Under the pieces are notes generated by a model that had not been told where the DNA came from, did no database searches, and saw only the letters and a list, made by a program, of their open reading frames with translations. From Bacteroidota bacterium (GTDB lineage: Bacteria > Bacteroidota > Bacteroidia > Sphingobacteriales > Sphingobacteriaceae), in the NCBI GenBank assembly GCA_013289045.1, contig JABDAU010000005.1:19116-83115 (forward strand): a stretch of 64,000 nt of DNA, read 5' to 3'. Each line of letters starts with the position of its first letter. The first letter of the stretch is position 1. Below, one piece after another: positions 8,227-16,172 of this stretch. A program made the translations under genes and the position numbers.

Positions 8227-8659
8227 AATCCTCCTCGTCCATTTCCCATGGGTCGGTAACCAGCTTTATTACGATAACGCTTGGGTCATCCTTAAGCGGG
8301 TTTAAGTCTTTGGTTTTAGTGCAATATACTGCATTAGCTTCGTCCGCCCATACCTGAAGTTCAAACTCGCCGGGGACTTCACAGGTGAGTTTGGTGTTGG
8401 GTTGTATCTCAAAATATTCCAGTACTCTTAGTATAGTGCCTGCGGTTTTCTGCATCGCTGCTTTACCGTCTTCGGCTTCATCGCGGGCTTTTTGTATCTC
8501 GCGGTTACAGCGGATAATGGCATCCAGCTCGTTCACATTGGTTTGTCCGGTGTAGGGCAAAGCATCAGCAAGCAGGCGATGAAATCGCTTTTCCAGTTTA
8601 CGGTGCCAGTGTGTTTGGTTGTAATATTTGTGGCACAGGTTGGTTAATTCTCCGTCCAT
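8225..8659 (-). CDS. Hypothetical protein of the accessory replication-like module
   Basis: A 144-residue soluble protein with a basic, His-rich N-terminus (CHKYYNQTHWHRKLEKRFHRLL), a charged helix and an acidic C-terminus (DPWEMDEED). No family recognised. It overlaps the primase-like gene by 16 bp, so translation is likely coupled and it belongs to the same module. A role accessory to that protein is only inference from the overlap. Confidence 0.65.
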   Translation of the reverse strand: MDGELTNLCHKYYNQTHWHRKLEKRFHRLLADALPYTGQTNVNELDAIIRCNREIQKARDEAEDGKAAMQKTAGTILRVLEYFEIQPNTKLTCEVPGEFELQVWADEANAVYCTKTKDLNPLKDDPSVIVIKLVTDPWEMDEED

Positions 8660-9633
8660 TTTTTCATTTGTTTAATTTGTTCAATCCATAGGTCGGCAAG
8701 GTCAATGCCTTGCGCATGTTCTTCGGGTGTGGCGTTTCGTTGCAATATCTGGTCGACAGCAAAGGTTGCGGTCGGGATACGCAGGTTCAGTTCACGGGCT
8801 TTTTGTATCCATTTTTCATAGCCATTGGTATCAGGGAATAAGATCACCCGCCTGCCTTTTAATACTTTGCACTTCTCCAGGCTTAGCCCTTCCAAACTCC
8901 CGGCGGCCAGCCAGATATGGTCGGGCTGAAAAAAGCTGCATATTACAGCAGTCTTTTCACTTTCGGCTATCGCTACTATTTTGTTGGGATGTGCTTTGAG
9001 CAGGTGCTCGCCGAAAAAGCATTGCTGAAGAGTGAAGTTTGCAGTTGCCTGTTTGCAGTTTGCTTTATTACTGCCAACTGATAACTGCTTACTGCTAACT
9101 AAACTATGCGCCCACGCAATATGATTATACGGCTGCTTTACCCGGTGTCCGTCCGCTGGATTGTACAGCATTATTTTTCCGGTGCGCAGTTTGTCGTTCA
9201 CATCCACCTGCCAAAATATAGTTGCGCCCGGCCAGTGTTTTGATGTGCCGATATGGTATTGATAAGCCAGGCGATAAGCCGTATCCTCGCCAAAGCAACG
9301 CACCAAAAAAGCCACGAAGTTATTGCGCTTAAATGCCCTTTCGGTTTCGCGCAGGTATTCAAAGGGCAGGGTATCGAAATAGTTGATGGGTTGTGGTTCA
9401 TGGTTAATGGTGTTTGGATAGCCCTGAACCGAGCCGCCGCTGGCGAAATAATCGCGTGGCGGGTAATGGTAGCCGCAATGGTCTATGCGGTCGCATTTAC
9501 CTACGTGGTCGGCTAAGTAAGCGTTGGTTTGGGTGTCGATATACCGTTTAAAAGTGCGGCGGTTATCGCAGCATTCGGGGCACACAAAGCGGCTGCCCCT
9601 GCCCTGGTAAGGTTGTAGGATGTAGCGGTGCAT
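8644..9633 (-). CDS. Primase-like/DUF6371-type protein of a mobile element
   Basis: The real start is MHRYILQPYQG at 9633 (329 residues); the track extends into a GGGAGGGG repeat. The N-terminus has a zinc-ribbon-like FVCPECCDNRRTFKRYID and a second Cys/His group (HVGKCDRIDHCGYHYPP). The C-terminal half has a Toprim-like segment (IVAIAESEKTAVICSFF ... VILFPDTNGYEKWIQKA). This is the layout of DUF6371 proteins that accompany RecA-like ATPases in Bacteroidota mobile elements. Residues around 180-205 (SSKQLSVGSNKANCKQATANF) are encoded by an inserted AACTGC word repeat that keeps the frame. Function in element replication is likely but unproven. Confidence 0.75.
   Translation of the reverse strand: MHRYILQPYQGRGSRFVCPECCDNRRTFKRYIDTQTNAYLADHVGKCDRIDHCGYHYPPRDYFASGGSVQGYPNTINHEPQPINYFDTLPFEYLRETERAFKRNNFVAFLVRCFGEDTAYRLAYQYHIGTSKHWPGATIFWQVDVNDKLRTGKIMLYNPADGHRVKQPYNHIAWAHSLVSSKQLSVGSNKANCKQATANFTLQQCFFGEHLLKAHPNKIVAIAESEKTAVICSFFQPDHIWLAAGSLEGLSLEKCKVLKGRRVILFPDTNGYEKWIQKARELNLRIPTATFAVDQILQRNATPEEHAQGIDLADLWIEQIKQMKKWTEN
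9033..9103. repeat. AACTGC/GCAGTT word palindrome inside a coding region
   Basis: The first half reads gtttgcagttgcctgtttgc and the second half carries the complementary words (ccaactgataactgcttact). Related palindromes are intergenic at 32436-32499 and 46409-46630. Here about 70 bp lie in frame inside the primase-like gene and add roughly 23 residues that look foreign to the surrounding protein. Confidence 0.65.
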
Positions 9634-9670
9634 TTTGAGGTGAAAGGCAAAAGGGTAAAGGCGAATGATT

Positions 9671-9798
9671 TTCAATTCCCTCCCACGGGGAGGGGCGCGC
9701 GGGGTAGTGAAGTGGCAGGGAGGGGTTTGGCGAACAATGCCTAACAAGCAATGCATGGCGCATAAACCCCTCCCTTCCCCTCCCACGGGAGGGAATCG
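9671..9798. repeat. CCCTCCC/GGGAGGG palindromic element
   Basis: Arms attccctcccacggggaggg (from about 9671) and cccctcccacgggagggaat (to about 9796) enclose a second, inner pair (cagggaggggttt / aaacccctccct). It lies in the gap between the primase-like and ATPase genes, next to purine-rich words (aggtgaaaggcaaaaggg). It looks like an interspersed palindromic element; no ORF of its own. Confidence 0.6.
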
Positions 9799-9839
9799 CA
9801 CGGGGCTTTGCTTTTATCGCATTTTCATACTGGCGATAA

Positions 9840-9884
9840 GTGTTCGTTCGTTCGGTATCTGTATCATTCCGAACGAACGAACAC
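9840..9884. repeat. GTTCG palindromic cluster 2 (perfect 16-bp stem)
   Basis: gtgttcgttcgttcgg (9840-9855), a 13-nt loop, and its exact reverse complement (9869-9884). It lies between the primase-like and ATPase genes, 50 bp after the end of the latter. It has no T-tract. Confidence 0.8.
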
Positions 9885-9934
9885 CTGAGGCTTATAGGCG
9901 AAAGGAAAAGGGCGAAAGTAAAAAACCTTTAACC

Positions 9935-10978
9935 TTATAAGTTGGCTTTAGCGGCTTTTATCATGCGGTCAACCTGCGAATGGTTTTTGCCCATTTTGGC
10001 AGCTATCTCGCGCAGGCTCATGCCTTCTTCACGCAGGCGCAGGGCTTCTTCGGCCTGGTCAGGGTCTATGCCACGGCCTTGCTGTTTACGCAGGTGATCT
10101 GCTTCGGTACCGTAACCTTCAAAATCGTACAGCAGGAAGTTGGCCGGTTTTTCAACTCTGCAAATGCATACATTGTTACTGCCATATTCCTGCCCGGTAT
10201 TGCGTTGCTTTATCTGCTTCAGGTAACGCAGGTTTTTGTCTATAGTGCTTTCGCCAATGGCAAAGGCGCTGTCGCAAAAGTTCATCAACATCTTGCTGCC
10301 CTGCAAATCGTTGCGGGTAATGGGCAGGCTCATGTCCCGCTTTGGGGTATGCGCCAGTGCCAGTATGCTCAGGCCATAGCGGTTTTTCAATGCCTTCAGG
10401 TGCTTCATCAGCGGTAAGGCATCTTTGGCTTTTTCATTTTCGCTACGCAGGTAAGTGAGGTTATCTATCACCACTATTTTACTGCCGGTTTGCACTATGC
10501 TGCGTTCAAGGCAGGCACTCAGGTATTCGTCGAAATCCTTAAAGCCGGGCGGCATTTCGCTATTGGGGTTCAGTTCGGCACGGTAAAAATTGTCGTTAAA
10601 CCGGTAATGGTCTTGGTAATCGATGGAATACCTTGCCTCGAATTGCTTTTCGGTGAGCTCGAAATCGCAATAAAGTACCGGCTGGATATTCGCTTCGCAA
10701 TCGAACGGATTAACAGAATCGCCCATACTGATGGCATTGGCAATTTGCACTGCCAGTATGGATTTGCCCAAATTGCTATCGGCAAACAAAATACACAGTT
10801 CGCCTTCGTACCAAAATTTGCCGAAAAGCATTTTGGGTATGGCACGCTGGTTAGCCTGTTTGAGCCAGGTATTGGCAGTGCGAACGGTAAACAGTTCATC
10901 CTCGTTAACGAGGAAAACGCTTTGGTCGGGCGTTGGATGGATGCCGTCGAAGGCATTGGCAAGGTTGTTGGTTTGCAT
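9935..10978 (-). CDS. RecA/RepA-like AAA ATPase of a mobile element
   Basis: A 347-residue ATPase with a variant Walker A (FADSNLGKSI), Walker B KIVVIDNL and a sensor-like LALAHTPKRD, as in hexameric RepA-type helicases and AAA_25 proteins. The C-terminus carries a predicted helix-turn-helix (EALRLREEGMSLREIAAKMGKNHSQVDRMIK), suggesting sequence-specific DNA binding. With the downstream primase-like gene it resembles the replication part of a plasmid or integrative element. No integrase, relaxase or plasmid Rep is visible nearby, so the module is probably a remnant or is mobilised in trans. The start codon abuts a word-repeat array. Confidence 0.82.
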   Translation of the reverse strand: MQTNNLANAFDGIHPTPDQSVFLVNEDELFTVRTANTWLKQANQRAIPKMLFGKFWYEGELCILFADSNLGKSILAVQIANAISMGDSVNPFDCEANIQPVLYCDFELTEKQFEARYSIDYQDHYRFNDNFYRAELNPNSEMPPGFKDFDEYLSACLERSIVQTGSKIVVIDNLTYLRSENEKAKDALPLMKHLKALKNRYGLSILALAHTPKRDMSLPITRNDLQGSKMLMNFCDSAFAIGESTIDKNLRYLKQIKQRNTGQEYGSNNVCICRVEKPANFLLYDFEGYGTEADHLRKQQGRGIDPDQAEEALRLREEGMSLREIAAKMGKNHSQVDRMIKAAKANL

Positions 10979-10979
10979 G

Positions 10980-11101
10980 GTGGTTTGGTTTGGTGAGTGG
11001 TTGATTGAGTTGATTAGGCGAATGGTTGATTGAGTGAGTGTTGATTGTTGGGTTAGGCGTAGTTCAACTACTTAACTACTCACCTAATGAACCACTCACC
11101 A
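10980..11101. repeat. Word palindrome (TGGTTGATTGAG / CTCACC) upstream of the ATPase gene
   Basis: Left arm repeats ggtgagtggttgattgag and gaatggttgattgagtgag; the right arm has complementary words (caactactcacctaatgaaccactcacc). It begins 2 bp before the ATPase start codon, so it is the 5' leader. The rest of the gap to 11597 holds GTTCG cluster 3 and no credible ORF. Confidence 0.55.
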
Positions 11102-11210
11102 TTTTTGCGCAGCAAAAAGAAAAAATACCCCTCTTATAGCCACTTATAGTAGTAGATGGCTTTTGTCGTGCTGTTAAAGGCAGACCTGTTTAGACTATGT
11201 TTTTGCTGGG

Positions 11211-11266
11211 GTGTTCGTTCGGTACCTTACCGAACACTTCTGTTACACTTCCGAACGAACGAACAC
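11211..11266. repeat. GTTCG palindromic cluster 3
   Basis: gtgttcgttcggtacc / ttaccgaacac (11211-11237) followed by ccgaacgaacgaacac (11251-11266). It combines the half-sites seen in clusters 1 and 2. It lies about 230 bp upstream of the ATPase start and 330 bp upstream of the divergent membrane-protein gene. Confidence 0.75.
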
Positions 11267-11597
11267 TTTGTAAAGACTTGAATGAACAATTAGAGGGTGA
11301 TGTTCATTACAAATATAAAGAAATATCTTTTATATTACATAATATTCTTTAAAATAGTTTGTAATTGATTGAGGATGAGGCAGGAAAAGTTTGGTGGGAT
11401 TTGTGGTATTCGTTCTTTAGGGATGTTCAGTTGTGGAGCGAACAGGGTGATTAATCCCAAGCGGGATGATTGCGAGAGCTGTGGGTATCTATAGGAGATG
11501 GACAAGTGTAAAGAATACTGACAAAGTGGTGTCACTTGATATTTAATTTTTGTGTGTATATTAGCGGTATTAAACTATTGAACCTGAAACATAAAAT

Positions 11598-12197
11598 ATG
11601 ACTTGGTCTGCTGTTTGGAATGCATTCCTCAACGGGGTTGTCCCTGGCGTTGTAGCATCTGCAATTTTTCTTTTTATATTATTCATGTTAAAGCCTAAAA
11701 TTGTCATTAGTGATAAAATAGCTTCGCATTACAGAATAATTAACGGAACCAAACATCATGTTTATCTATTCAAAATAATAAACAAATCTCTTTTCTTTAA
11801 GGTATATGACTTAAAGGCAAATGCGTTTGTTTGTGAAAACATTCAAAATGTAAACGGAGTAGACACGAAATACACTGATATTACTCTTAAAGGCGTAGAT
11901 CAGTGGGTGTTAAACTCATTAAACTTTAGGCATATTTTACAAAATTTTTTAAGGAAGGACAAAACCTTACAGTCAAGGTGTGATTATGCTGCTCAATTTG
12001 TAACATTTGATAATGTTGCAACTTTATTACAAAATAACTCGTACATTAGCTTACAAATATTAGCAAAGCACTCTTTAACTGGTTTTTCAAGAGTAAAAAT
12101 AATGAAGTATCAGCACCACTCTAAAATCGAAAAAGGTGCATTTTTGAGTGGAAACTCATGTAAAATAGTCCAAATATCAGAACCAATAAAACAATAA
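11598..12197 (+). CDS. AT-rich single-span membrane protein, unknown function
   Basis: A 199-residue protein: short periplasmic or outside N-terminus, one membrane segment (VVPGVVASAIFLFILFMLKP, about 15-34), then a cytoplasmic domain rich in Lys/Asn/Ile with beta-type alternation (HHVYLFKIINKSLFFKVYDLKANAFVCENI). The codon use is much more AT-rich than in flanking core genes, which points to horizontal acquisition. It is bounded by GTTCG clusters 3 and 4 and ends at a good terminator. I do not recognise it; small membrane-anchored effectors of defence or exclusion systems have this shape, but nothing here proves that. Confidence 0.7.
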   Translation: MTWSAVWNAFLNGVVPGVVASAIFLFILFMLKPKIVISDKIASHYRIINGTKHHVYLFKIINKSLFFKVYDLKANAFVCENIQNVNGVDTKYTDITLKGVDQWVLNSLNFRHILQNFLRKDKTLQSRCDYAAQFVTFDNVATLLQNNSYISLQILAKHSLTGFSRVKIMKYQHHSKIEKGAFLSGNSCKIVQISEPIKQ

Positions 12198-12292
12198 TGA
12201 AAACCTCACGTTAAAATAAAAAGTATGAAAGCCATGGACATCATTGTGATTAAAATGTAAGCATCCCGAGGGGAAACTTACTTTAAAATACT

Positions 12293-12319
12293 AAGCCACC
12301 AGATTTTGGTGGCTTTTTT
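12293..12319 (+). terminator. Rho-independent terminator after the membrane-protein gene
   Basis: Stem aagccacc / ggtggctt with a 7-nt loop, followed directly by a T-run (tttttt), about 95 bp after the stop codon. Confidence 0.8.
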
Positions 12320-12370
12320 ATTGATAATTATTTTTCTACGCTGGTACACTCGCGCCGTTTGTACTTAGTA

Positions 12371-12420
12371 AAGTGTTCGGTAACCGTTCGGAAGTGTTCG
12401 GTCAGATACCGAACGAACAC
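12371..12420. repeat. GTTCG palindromic cluster 4
   Basis: aagtgttcggtaaccgttcgg, then aagtgttcggtcagata and ccgaacgaacac. Two left-type units and one right-type unit overlap. It is the rightmost cluster; none occurs beyond it in the window. Confidence 0.75.
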
Positions 12421-12441
12421 CCCACAAAGTATCAAACCATA

Positions 12442-12537
12442 CCGTCATGCTGAACTTGTTTCAGCACCTCATCATGCATGTGGACTATGCATGTTGGCTA
12501 CCTGTCTGTGGGTGCCGAAACAAGTTCGGCATGACGG
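12442..12537. repeat. 27-bp-arm palindromic repeat (CCGTCATGCTGAACTTG)
   Basis: Arms 12442-12468 and 12511-12537 pair over 27 positions with two G-U type differences and enclose a 42-nt loop. The motif ccgtcatgctgaacttgttt is, from general knowledge, a common interspersed repeat in Bacteroidota genomes. It lies in the 726-bp gene-free gap 12198-12923, which consists almost entirely of repeats. Confidence 0.75.
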
Positions 12538-12611
12538 GCTGAGTGGCTATCAGGGTAATCCTAAAATCCTGCGAATCATGGTTCAGACAATGGGCGTATA
12601 CCTGTAAACGC

Positions 12612-12662
12612 AGAGATTGCGTCGTTGCGCCCGCGCTGCCCTGCTCACTCCGCGCAATGACG
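12612..12662. repeat. Interspersed palindrome of the CGTCATTGCG type
   Basis: attgcgtcgttgcgc (12616-12630) and gcgcaatgacg (12652-12662) form an imperfect inverted repeat around a gctgccctgctcactcc centre. This resembles the widely spread bacterial cgtcattgcgagg repeat. No coding potential. Confidence 0.6.
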
Positions 12663-12674
12663 TGGGGGTGATTT

Positions 12675-12758
12675 GCGTTAGGGGTAGTAGCGGGTACCGG
12701 CCTCGCGCTTAATGCCTGAAGGCGTATGAGCGGATAACCCGGGCCGCAGGCAACGCCC
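12675..12758 (-). repeat. GGGCGTTGCC interspersed element, copy B
   Basis: On the minus strand: gggcgttgcctgcggcc, tatccgctcatac, gcgcgaggccggtaccc, cccctaacgc. Same block order as copy C, with compensating and neutral differences. It is followed by agagattag words that also follow copy C. Confidence 0.8.
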
Positions 12759-12923
12759 TGTGTTAGAGATTGGAAATGAGTGATTAGAGATTAGTTGCAT
12801 GGCGTACAATACATTTCTAATTGACAACTAAGCAGGCAACGCCCCAATACTTTACCATCTTCTCGCCCGTTATTTTAATTTAATACGGATTATTTATATT
12901 TAGGTGCCCTAATTGACCCTTAG

Positions 12924-15041
12924 ATGAAGAATACCTGTTGCCTTTGCGCTTTTGCTTTTTTACTTTGCGGCGTTACGTATGCACAGCAAATGAATTTGAA
13001 AACCCTCCCATACCCGAAAACCAAAAAGGTTGATACCGTTAACACTTATTTCGACACGCAGGTGCCCGACCCGTACCGCTGGCTGGAGGACGACCGCGCC
13101 GATGATACCCGCGATTGGGTGAAGGCCGAGAATGCGGTGACCGAAAATTATCTTAGCCAGATCCCTTACCGCGAGGCGATCCGCAAGGAGCTGGAAACGT
13201 TGTGGAACTACGAGAAGTACAGTGCGCCGTTTAAGGAAGGGCAATACCTGTATTTCTACAAGAACGATGGGCTGCAAAGCCAGGCCGTGTTATACCGTCA
13301 GCAGGGCGATGGCAAGCCGGAGGTTTTTTTAGACCCGAACAAGTTTTCTGCAGATGGCACTACCTCTATGCAGGGCATCGATTTTACCAAAGACGGTAGC
13401 ATGGCCGCCTACCAGCTGTCGGAAGGCGGGTCGGACTGGCGCAAGGTGATCGTGATCAGTACTGCCGATAAAAAGCAGGTTGGCGATACGCTGACGGATA
13501 TTAAATTCAGCGGGATTGCCTGGCACGGCAACGACGGCTTTTACTACAGCAGCTACGACAAGCCGAAGGAAGGCAGCCAGCTGAGCGGCATGACACAGCA
13601 CCACAAGCTTTACTATCATAAACTGGGCACCCCGCAAAGCAGCGACAAGCTGATATTCGGCGGTGAGGAAACACCCAGGCGATACATAGGCGCTTACCTT
13701 ACGGAGGATGAACGCTTTTTGGTGATCTCGGCAGCCAATACTACTACAGGCAATGAACTTTATATACAGGACTTCAGCATTCCCGGCAGCGGTATTGTTA
13801 AGGTGGTGGATAATTTCGATAATGAGCATAGTTTGATTGACAACGCGGGCAGCAAGCTGTACATCCTCACCAACTTGTATTCGCCCAATTTTAAACTGGT
13901 TACGGTTGATGCCGCCAACCCCGATCTTACGCATTGGAAGGACGTGATCCCGCAAACCAAGGACGTACTTTCGGTATCCACCGGCGGCGGTAAAATCTTC
14001 GCCGAATATTTGAAAGACGCTACTTCGCTGGTGCAGCAATATGATATGGACGGCAAACTGGAGCGTACCATTACGCTGCCTTCGGTGGGTTCGGCGGCAG
14101 GCTTTGGCGCGAAGAAGGAAGAGAAGCAGGTTTATTACACCTTCACCAATTACGTTTACCCTACCACGATCTTTAAGTATGATATCGCCAGCGGGGAGTC
14201 GGTTGTGTGGAAGAAATCGGGTGTAAAATTTGATCCCGAGCAGTACCAATCCGACCAGGTATTTTATACATCCAAAGACGGCACCAAAGTACCGATGCTC
14301 ATCACTTACAAAAAAGGCACGGTGATGAATGGCCGGAACCCGCTGCTGCTTTACGGCTATGGCGGTTTCGGGGTGCGCCTTACGCCTGCTTTCAGTACGT
14401 CGAATATCATCCTGCTGGAGCATGGCGGTATTTTCGCGGTACCTAACCTGCGCGGCGGCGGCGAGTATGGCGAGAAATGGCACAAAGAAGGCATCAAGCT
14501 AAAAAAGCAGAATGTATTTGACGACTTTATCGCTGCGGCGGAATACCTCATCAAGCATAAATACACGTCGAAGGATTACCTGGCGGTTTCAGGCGGCTCG
14601 AATGGCGGTTTGCTTGTGGGGGCGATGATCACCCAGCGGCCAGACCTGTTTAAAGTTGCCTTCCCGGCGGTTGGCGTGCTGGATATGCTGCGCTACAACC
14701 AGTTTACCGCAGGCGCGGGCTGGAGCTATGATTATGGTACTGCCGAAGATTCGAAAAAGATGTTTGATTACCTGTACAAGTATTCGCCCTACCATGCGCT
14801 GAAGCCGGAGGCTTACCCGGCCACGCTGATCACTACCGGCGATCATGACGACAGGGTGGTTCCGGCGCATTCGTTTAAATTCGCCGCGAGATTGCAGGAG
14901 TACCAGCAAGGGACGGCGCCGGTATTGATCAGGATAGAGACGAAGGCTGGCCACGGTGCCGGGAAATCGACCCAGCAGGTGATTGACGAGCAGGCGGATA
15001 AATGGGTCTTTATGTTTGCAAATATGGGTTTGCAATGGTAA
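12924..15041 (+). CDS. Prolyl oligopeptidase, S9A family, exported
   Basis: Serine peptidase that cleaves short peptides after proline. The 705-residue length is typical. A signal peptide (MKNTCCLCAFAFLLCGVTYAQQ) sends it to the periplasm. An N-terminal beta-propeller follows (PDPYRWLEDDRADDTRDWVKAEN is the usual entry motif), then the hydrolase domain with the nucleophile S559 in SGGSNGG, the Asp in GDHDDRVVP and the His in KAGHGAGK. It is a single-gene unit, ending at a bidirectional terminator shared with the convergent 15107-15517 gene. Peptide scavenging is the likely role. Confidence 0.95.
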   Translation: MKNTCCLCAFAFLLCGVTYAQQMNLKTLPYPKTKKVDTVNTYFDTQVPDPYRWLEDDRADDTRDWVKAENAVTENYLSQIPYREAIRKELETLWNYEKYSAPFKEGQYLYFYKNDGLQSQAVLYRQQGDGKPEVFLDPNKFSADGTTSMQGIDFTKDGSMAAYQLSEGGSDWRKVIVISTADKKQVGDTLTDIKFSGIAWHGNDGFYYSSYDKPKEGSQLSGMTQHHKLYYHKLGTPQSSDKLIFGGEETPRRYIGAYLTEDERFLVISAANTTTGNELYIQDFSIPGSGIVKVVDNFDNEHSLIDNAGSKLYILTNLYSPNFKLVTVDAANPDLTHWKDVIPQTKDVLSVSTGGGKIFAEYLKDATSLVQQYDMDGKLERTITLPSVGSAAGFGAKKEEKQVYYTFTNYVYPTTIFKYDIASGESVVWKKSGVKFDPEQYQSDQVFYTSKDGTKVPMLITYKKGTVMNGRNPLLLYGYGGFGVRLTPAFSTSNIILLEHGGIFAVPNLRGGGEYGEKWHKEGIKLKKQNVFDDFIAAAEYLIKHKYTSKDYLAVSGGSNGGLLVGAMITQRPDLFKVAFPAVGVLDMLRYNQFTAGAGWSYDYGTAEDSKKMFDYLYKYSPYHALKPEAYPATLITTGDHDDRVVPAHSFKFAARLQEYQQGTAPVLIRIETKAGHGAGKSTQQVIDEQADKWVFMFANMGLQW

Positions 15042-15050
15042 ATTGAACCA

Positions 15051-15087
15051 AACAAAAATGGGCCGTAAAATTACAGCCCATTTTGTT
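15051..15087. terminator. Bidirectional terminator
   Basis: aacaaaaatgggc pairs with gcccattttgtt across a 12-nt loop; A-rich on one side and T-rich on the other, between convergent genes. Confidence 0.8.
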
Positions 15088-15106
15088 GAATAATATTGAC
15101 GGGATA

Positions 15107-15517
15107 TTAACCGCGCCAGTGGTGACGATAATGCTCGTCATGGCTATCACGGATAACCTGTTGATCACGGTGGCCACGGAACTGTGAATATTTAGCCCTA
15201 ACCTGGTCGGCATGTAACCATGGATCTGGTTGGTTAATTACTACTTTATAACCGTGGTATAAATCGTAATTTGCATATTCGTGTGGTAAATTGTTTACGC
15301 TTACCCAGCTGCCGCGATAGTTAACAATAAACTTGTGGCTGTGTATAGAGTAATAGGCGTCTACATCCGGCAGATAATAGTACTCTGCGTGTTCATACCC
15401 TACGGGTCCCCATTCAGGTTGCGAACCGATGTTTACGTTCAAACGGATCTGTGCACCGGCAAATTTTACCGATAAGCAGCCAACTAATAATAAAGCTGCG
15501 AAAACTAGTTTTTTCAT
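15107..15517 (-). CDS. Secreted protein, unknown (YYYLPDVDAYY type)
   Basis: The MKKLVFAALLLVGCLSVKFAGAQ signal peptide sets the start at 15517 (136 residues), ten codons inside the track ORF. The mature protein contains EYYYLPDVDAYYSIHSHKFIVNYRGSWV, a motif I know from many small secreted Bacteroidota proteins of unknown function, and a His/Arg-rich C-terminus (HDEHYRHHWRG) that might bind metal. It is divergent from the ICMT-like gene. Confidence 0.75.
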   Translation of the reverse strand: MKKLVFAALLLVGCLSVKFAGAQIRLNVNIGSQPEWGPVGYEHAEYYYLPDVDAYYSIHSHKFIVNYRGSWVSVNNLPHEYANYDLYHGYKVVINQPDPWLHADQVRAKYSQFRGHRDQQVIRDSHDEHYRHHWRG

Positions 15518-15610
15518 GATTTGTGTGAATTTGTATAAGTATGACAACTAAATATTAAAAAGGTTTATATTTAATAAATAAATAACTACAGGGAAAATAA
15601 GTTAATTCAT

Positions 15611-16171
15611 ATGTCAATTTACACCTATCTCCAGCTTATTTTTTTCGCCAGCGAACTGGGTCTGCTTATTTTTAAGCGGGCGAAATCCGGCAAAGTAAAG
15701 AACGAACGCGACAGGCGGTCGCTACTCATCTTATGGGTAGTGATAGCGTTAAGCTCGTGCGCAGGGCCATGGACAGCCGCATACCACATATGGGGATTAG
15801 ATAATTACCAGGCGGTGGAAATAGCCGGCATAGCCATTTTCGCTCTTGGCTTCATCATCCGTTGGACAGCCATTTACCAATTGGGCCGCATGTTTACAGT
15901 TAACGTGGTGATATCAGATTCGCACACCTTAAAAACCAGCGGATTGTATCAGATAGTTCGCCATCCGAGTTATTTGGGATTACTGTTAATTATAGCTGGT
16001 TTAGGCATAAGCCTGGATAGTTTGGTGAGTTTATTGGTGATGCTGGTACCATGCTTTATTGCTTTAAATTACCGCATTGCTATTGAGGAAAAAGCGCTGA
16101 CCGAAGAATTCGGCAAGCAATACACGGATTATAAAAGCAGGGTAAAAAGACTAGTACCGGGGATATATTGA
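15611..16171 (+). CDS. Isoprenylcysteine carboxyl methyltransferase (ICMT)-like membrane methyltransferase
   Basis: Integral-membrane SAM-dependent methyltransferase family that also includes phospholipid methyltransferases. The 186-residue protein has about five membrane segments and the family's C-terminal signature: LKTSGLYQIVRHPSYLGLLL (RHPxYxG), then an EEKALTEEFGKQYTDYKSRVKRLVPGIY tail with the conserved Glu and Tyr. True substrate in bacteria is unknown; lipid or isoprenoid-linked acid is likely. It converges on the acyltransferase gene with a 1-bp gap. Confidence 0.88.
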   Translation: MSIYTYLQLIFFASELGLLIFKRAKSGKVKNERDRRSLLILWVVIALSSCAGPWTAAYHIWGLDNYQAVEIAGIAIFALGFIIRWTAIYQLGRMFTVNVVISDSHTLKTSGLYQIVRHPSYLGLLLIIAGLGISLDSLVSLLVMLVPCFIALNYRIAIEEKALTEEFGKQYTDYKSRVKRLVPGIY

Positions 16172-16172
16172 A

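Noticed and set aside
8178-12420. GTTCG clusters as a CRISPR array
   Set aside because: Units are palindromic, of unequal spacing and spread over 4 kb between genes, with no repeat-spacer alternation and no cas genes.
12359-12607. 82-residue plus-strand ORF
   Set aside because: It translates GTTCG cluster 4 and the CCGTCATGC palindrome.
13329-14483. 384-residue minus-strand ORF
   Set aside because: It lies antisense inside the prolyl oligopeptidase gene, which has all catalytic motifs; a GC-driven shadow frame.
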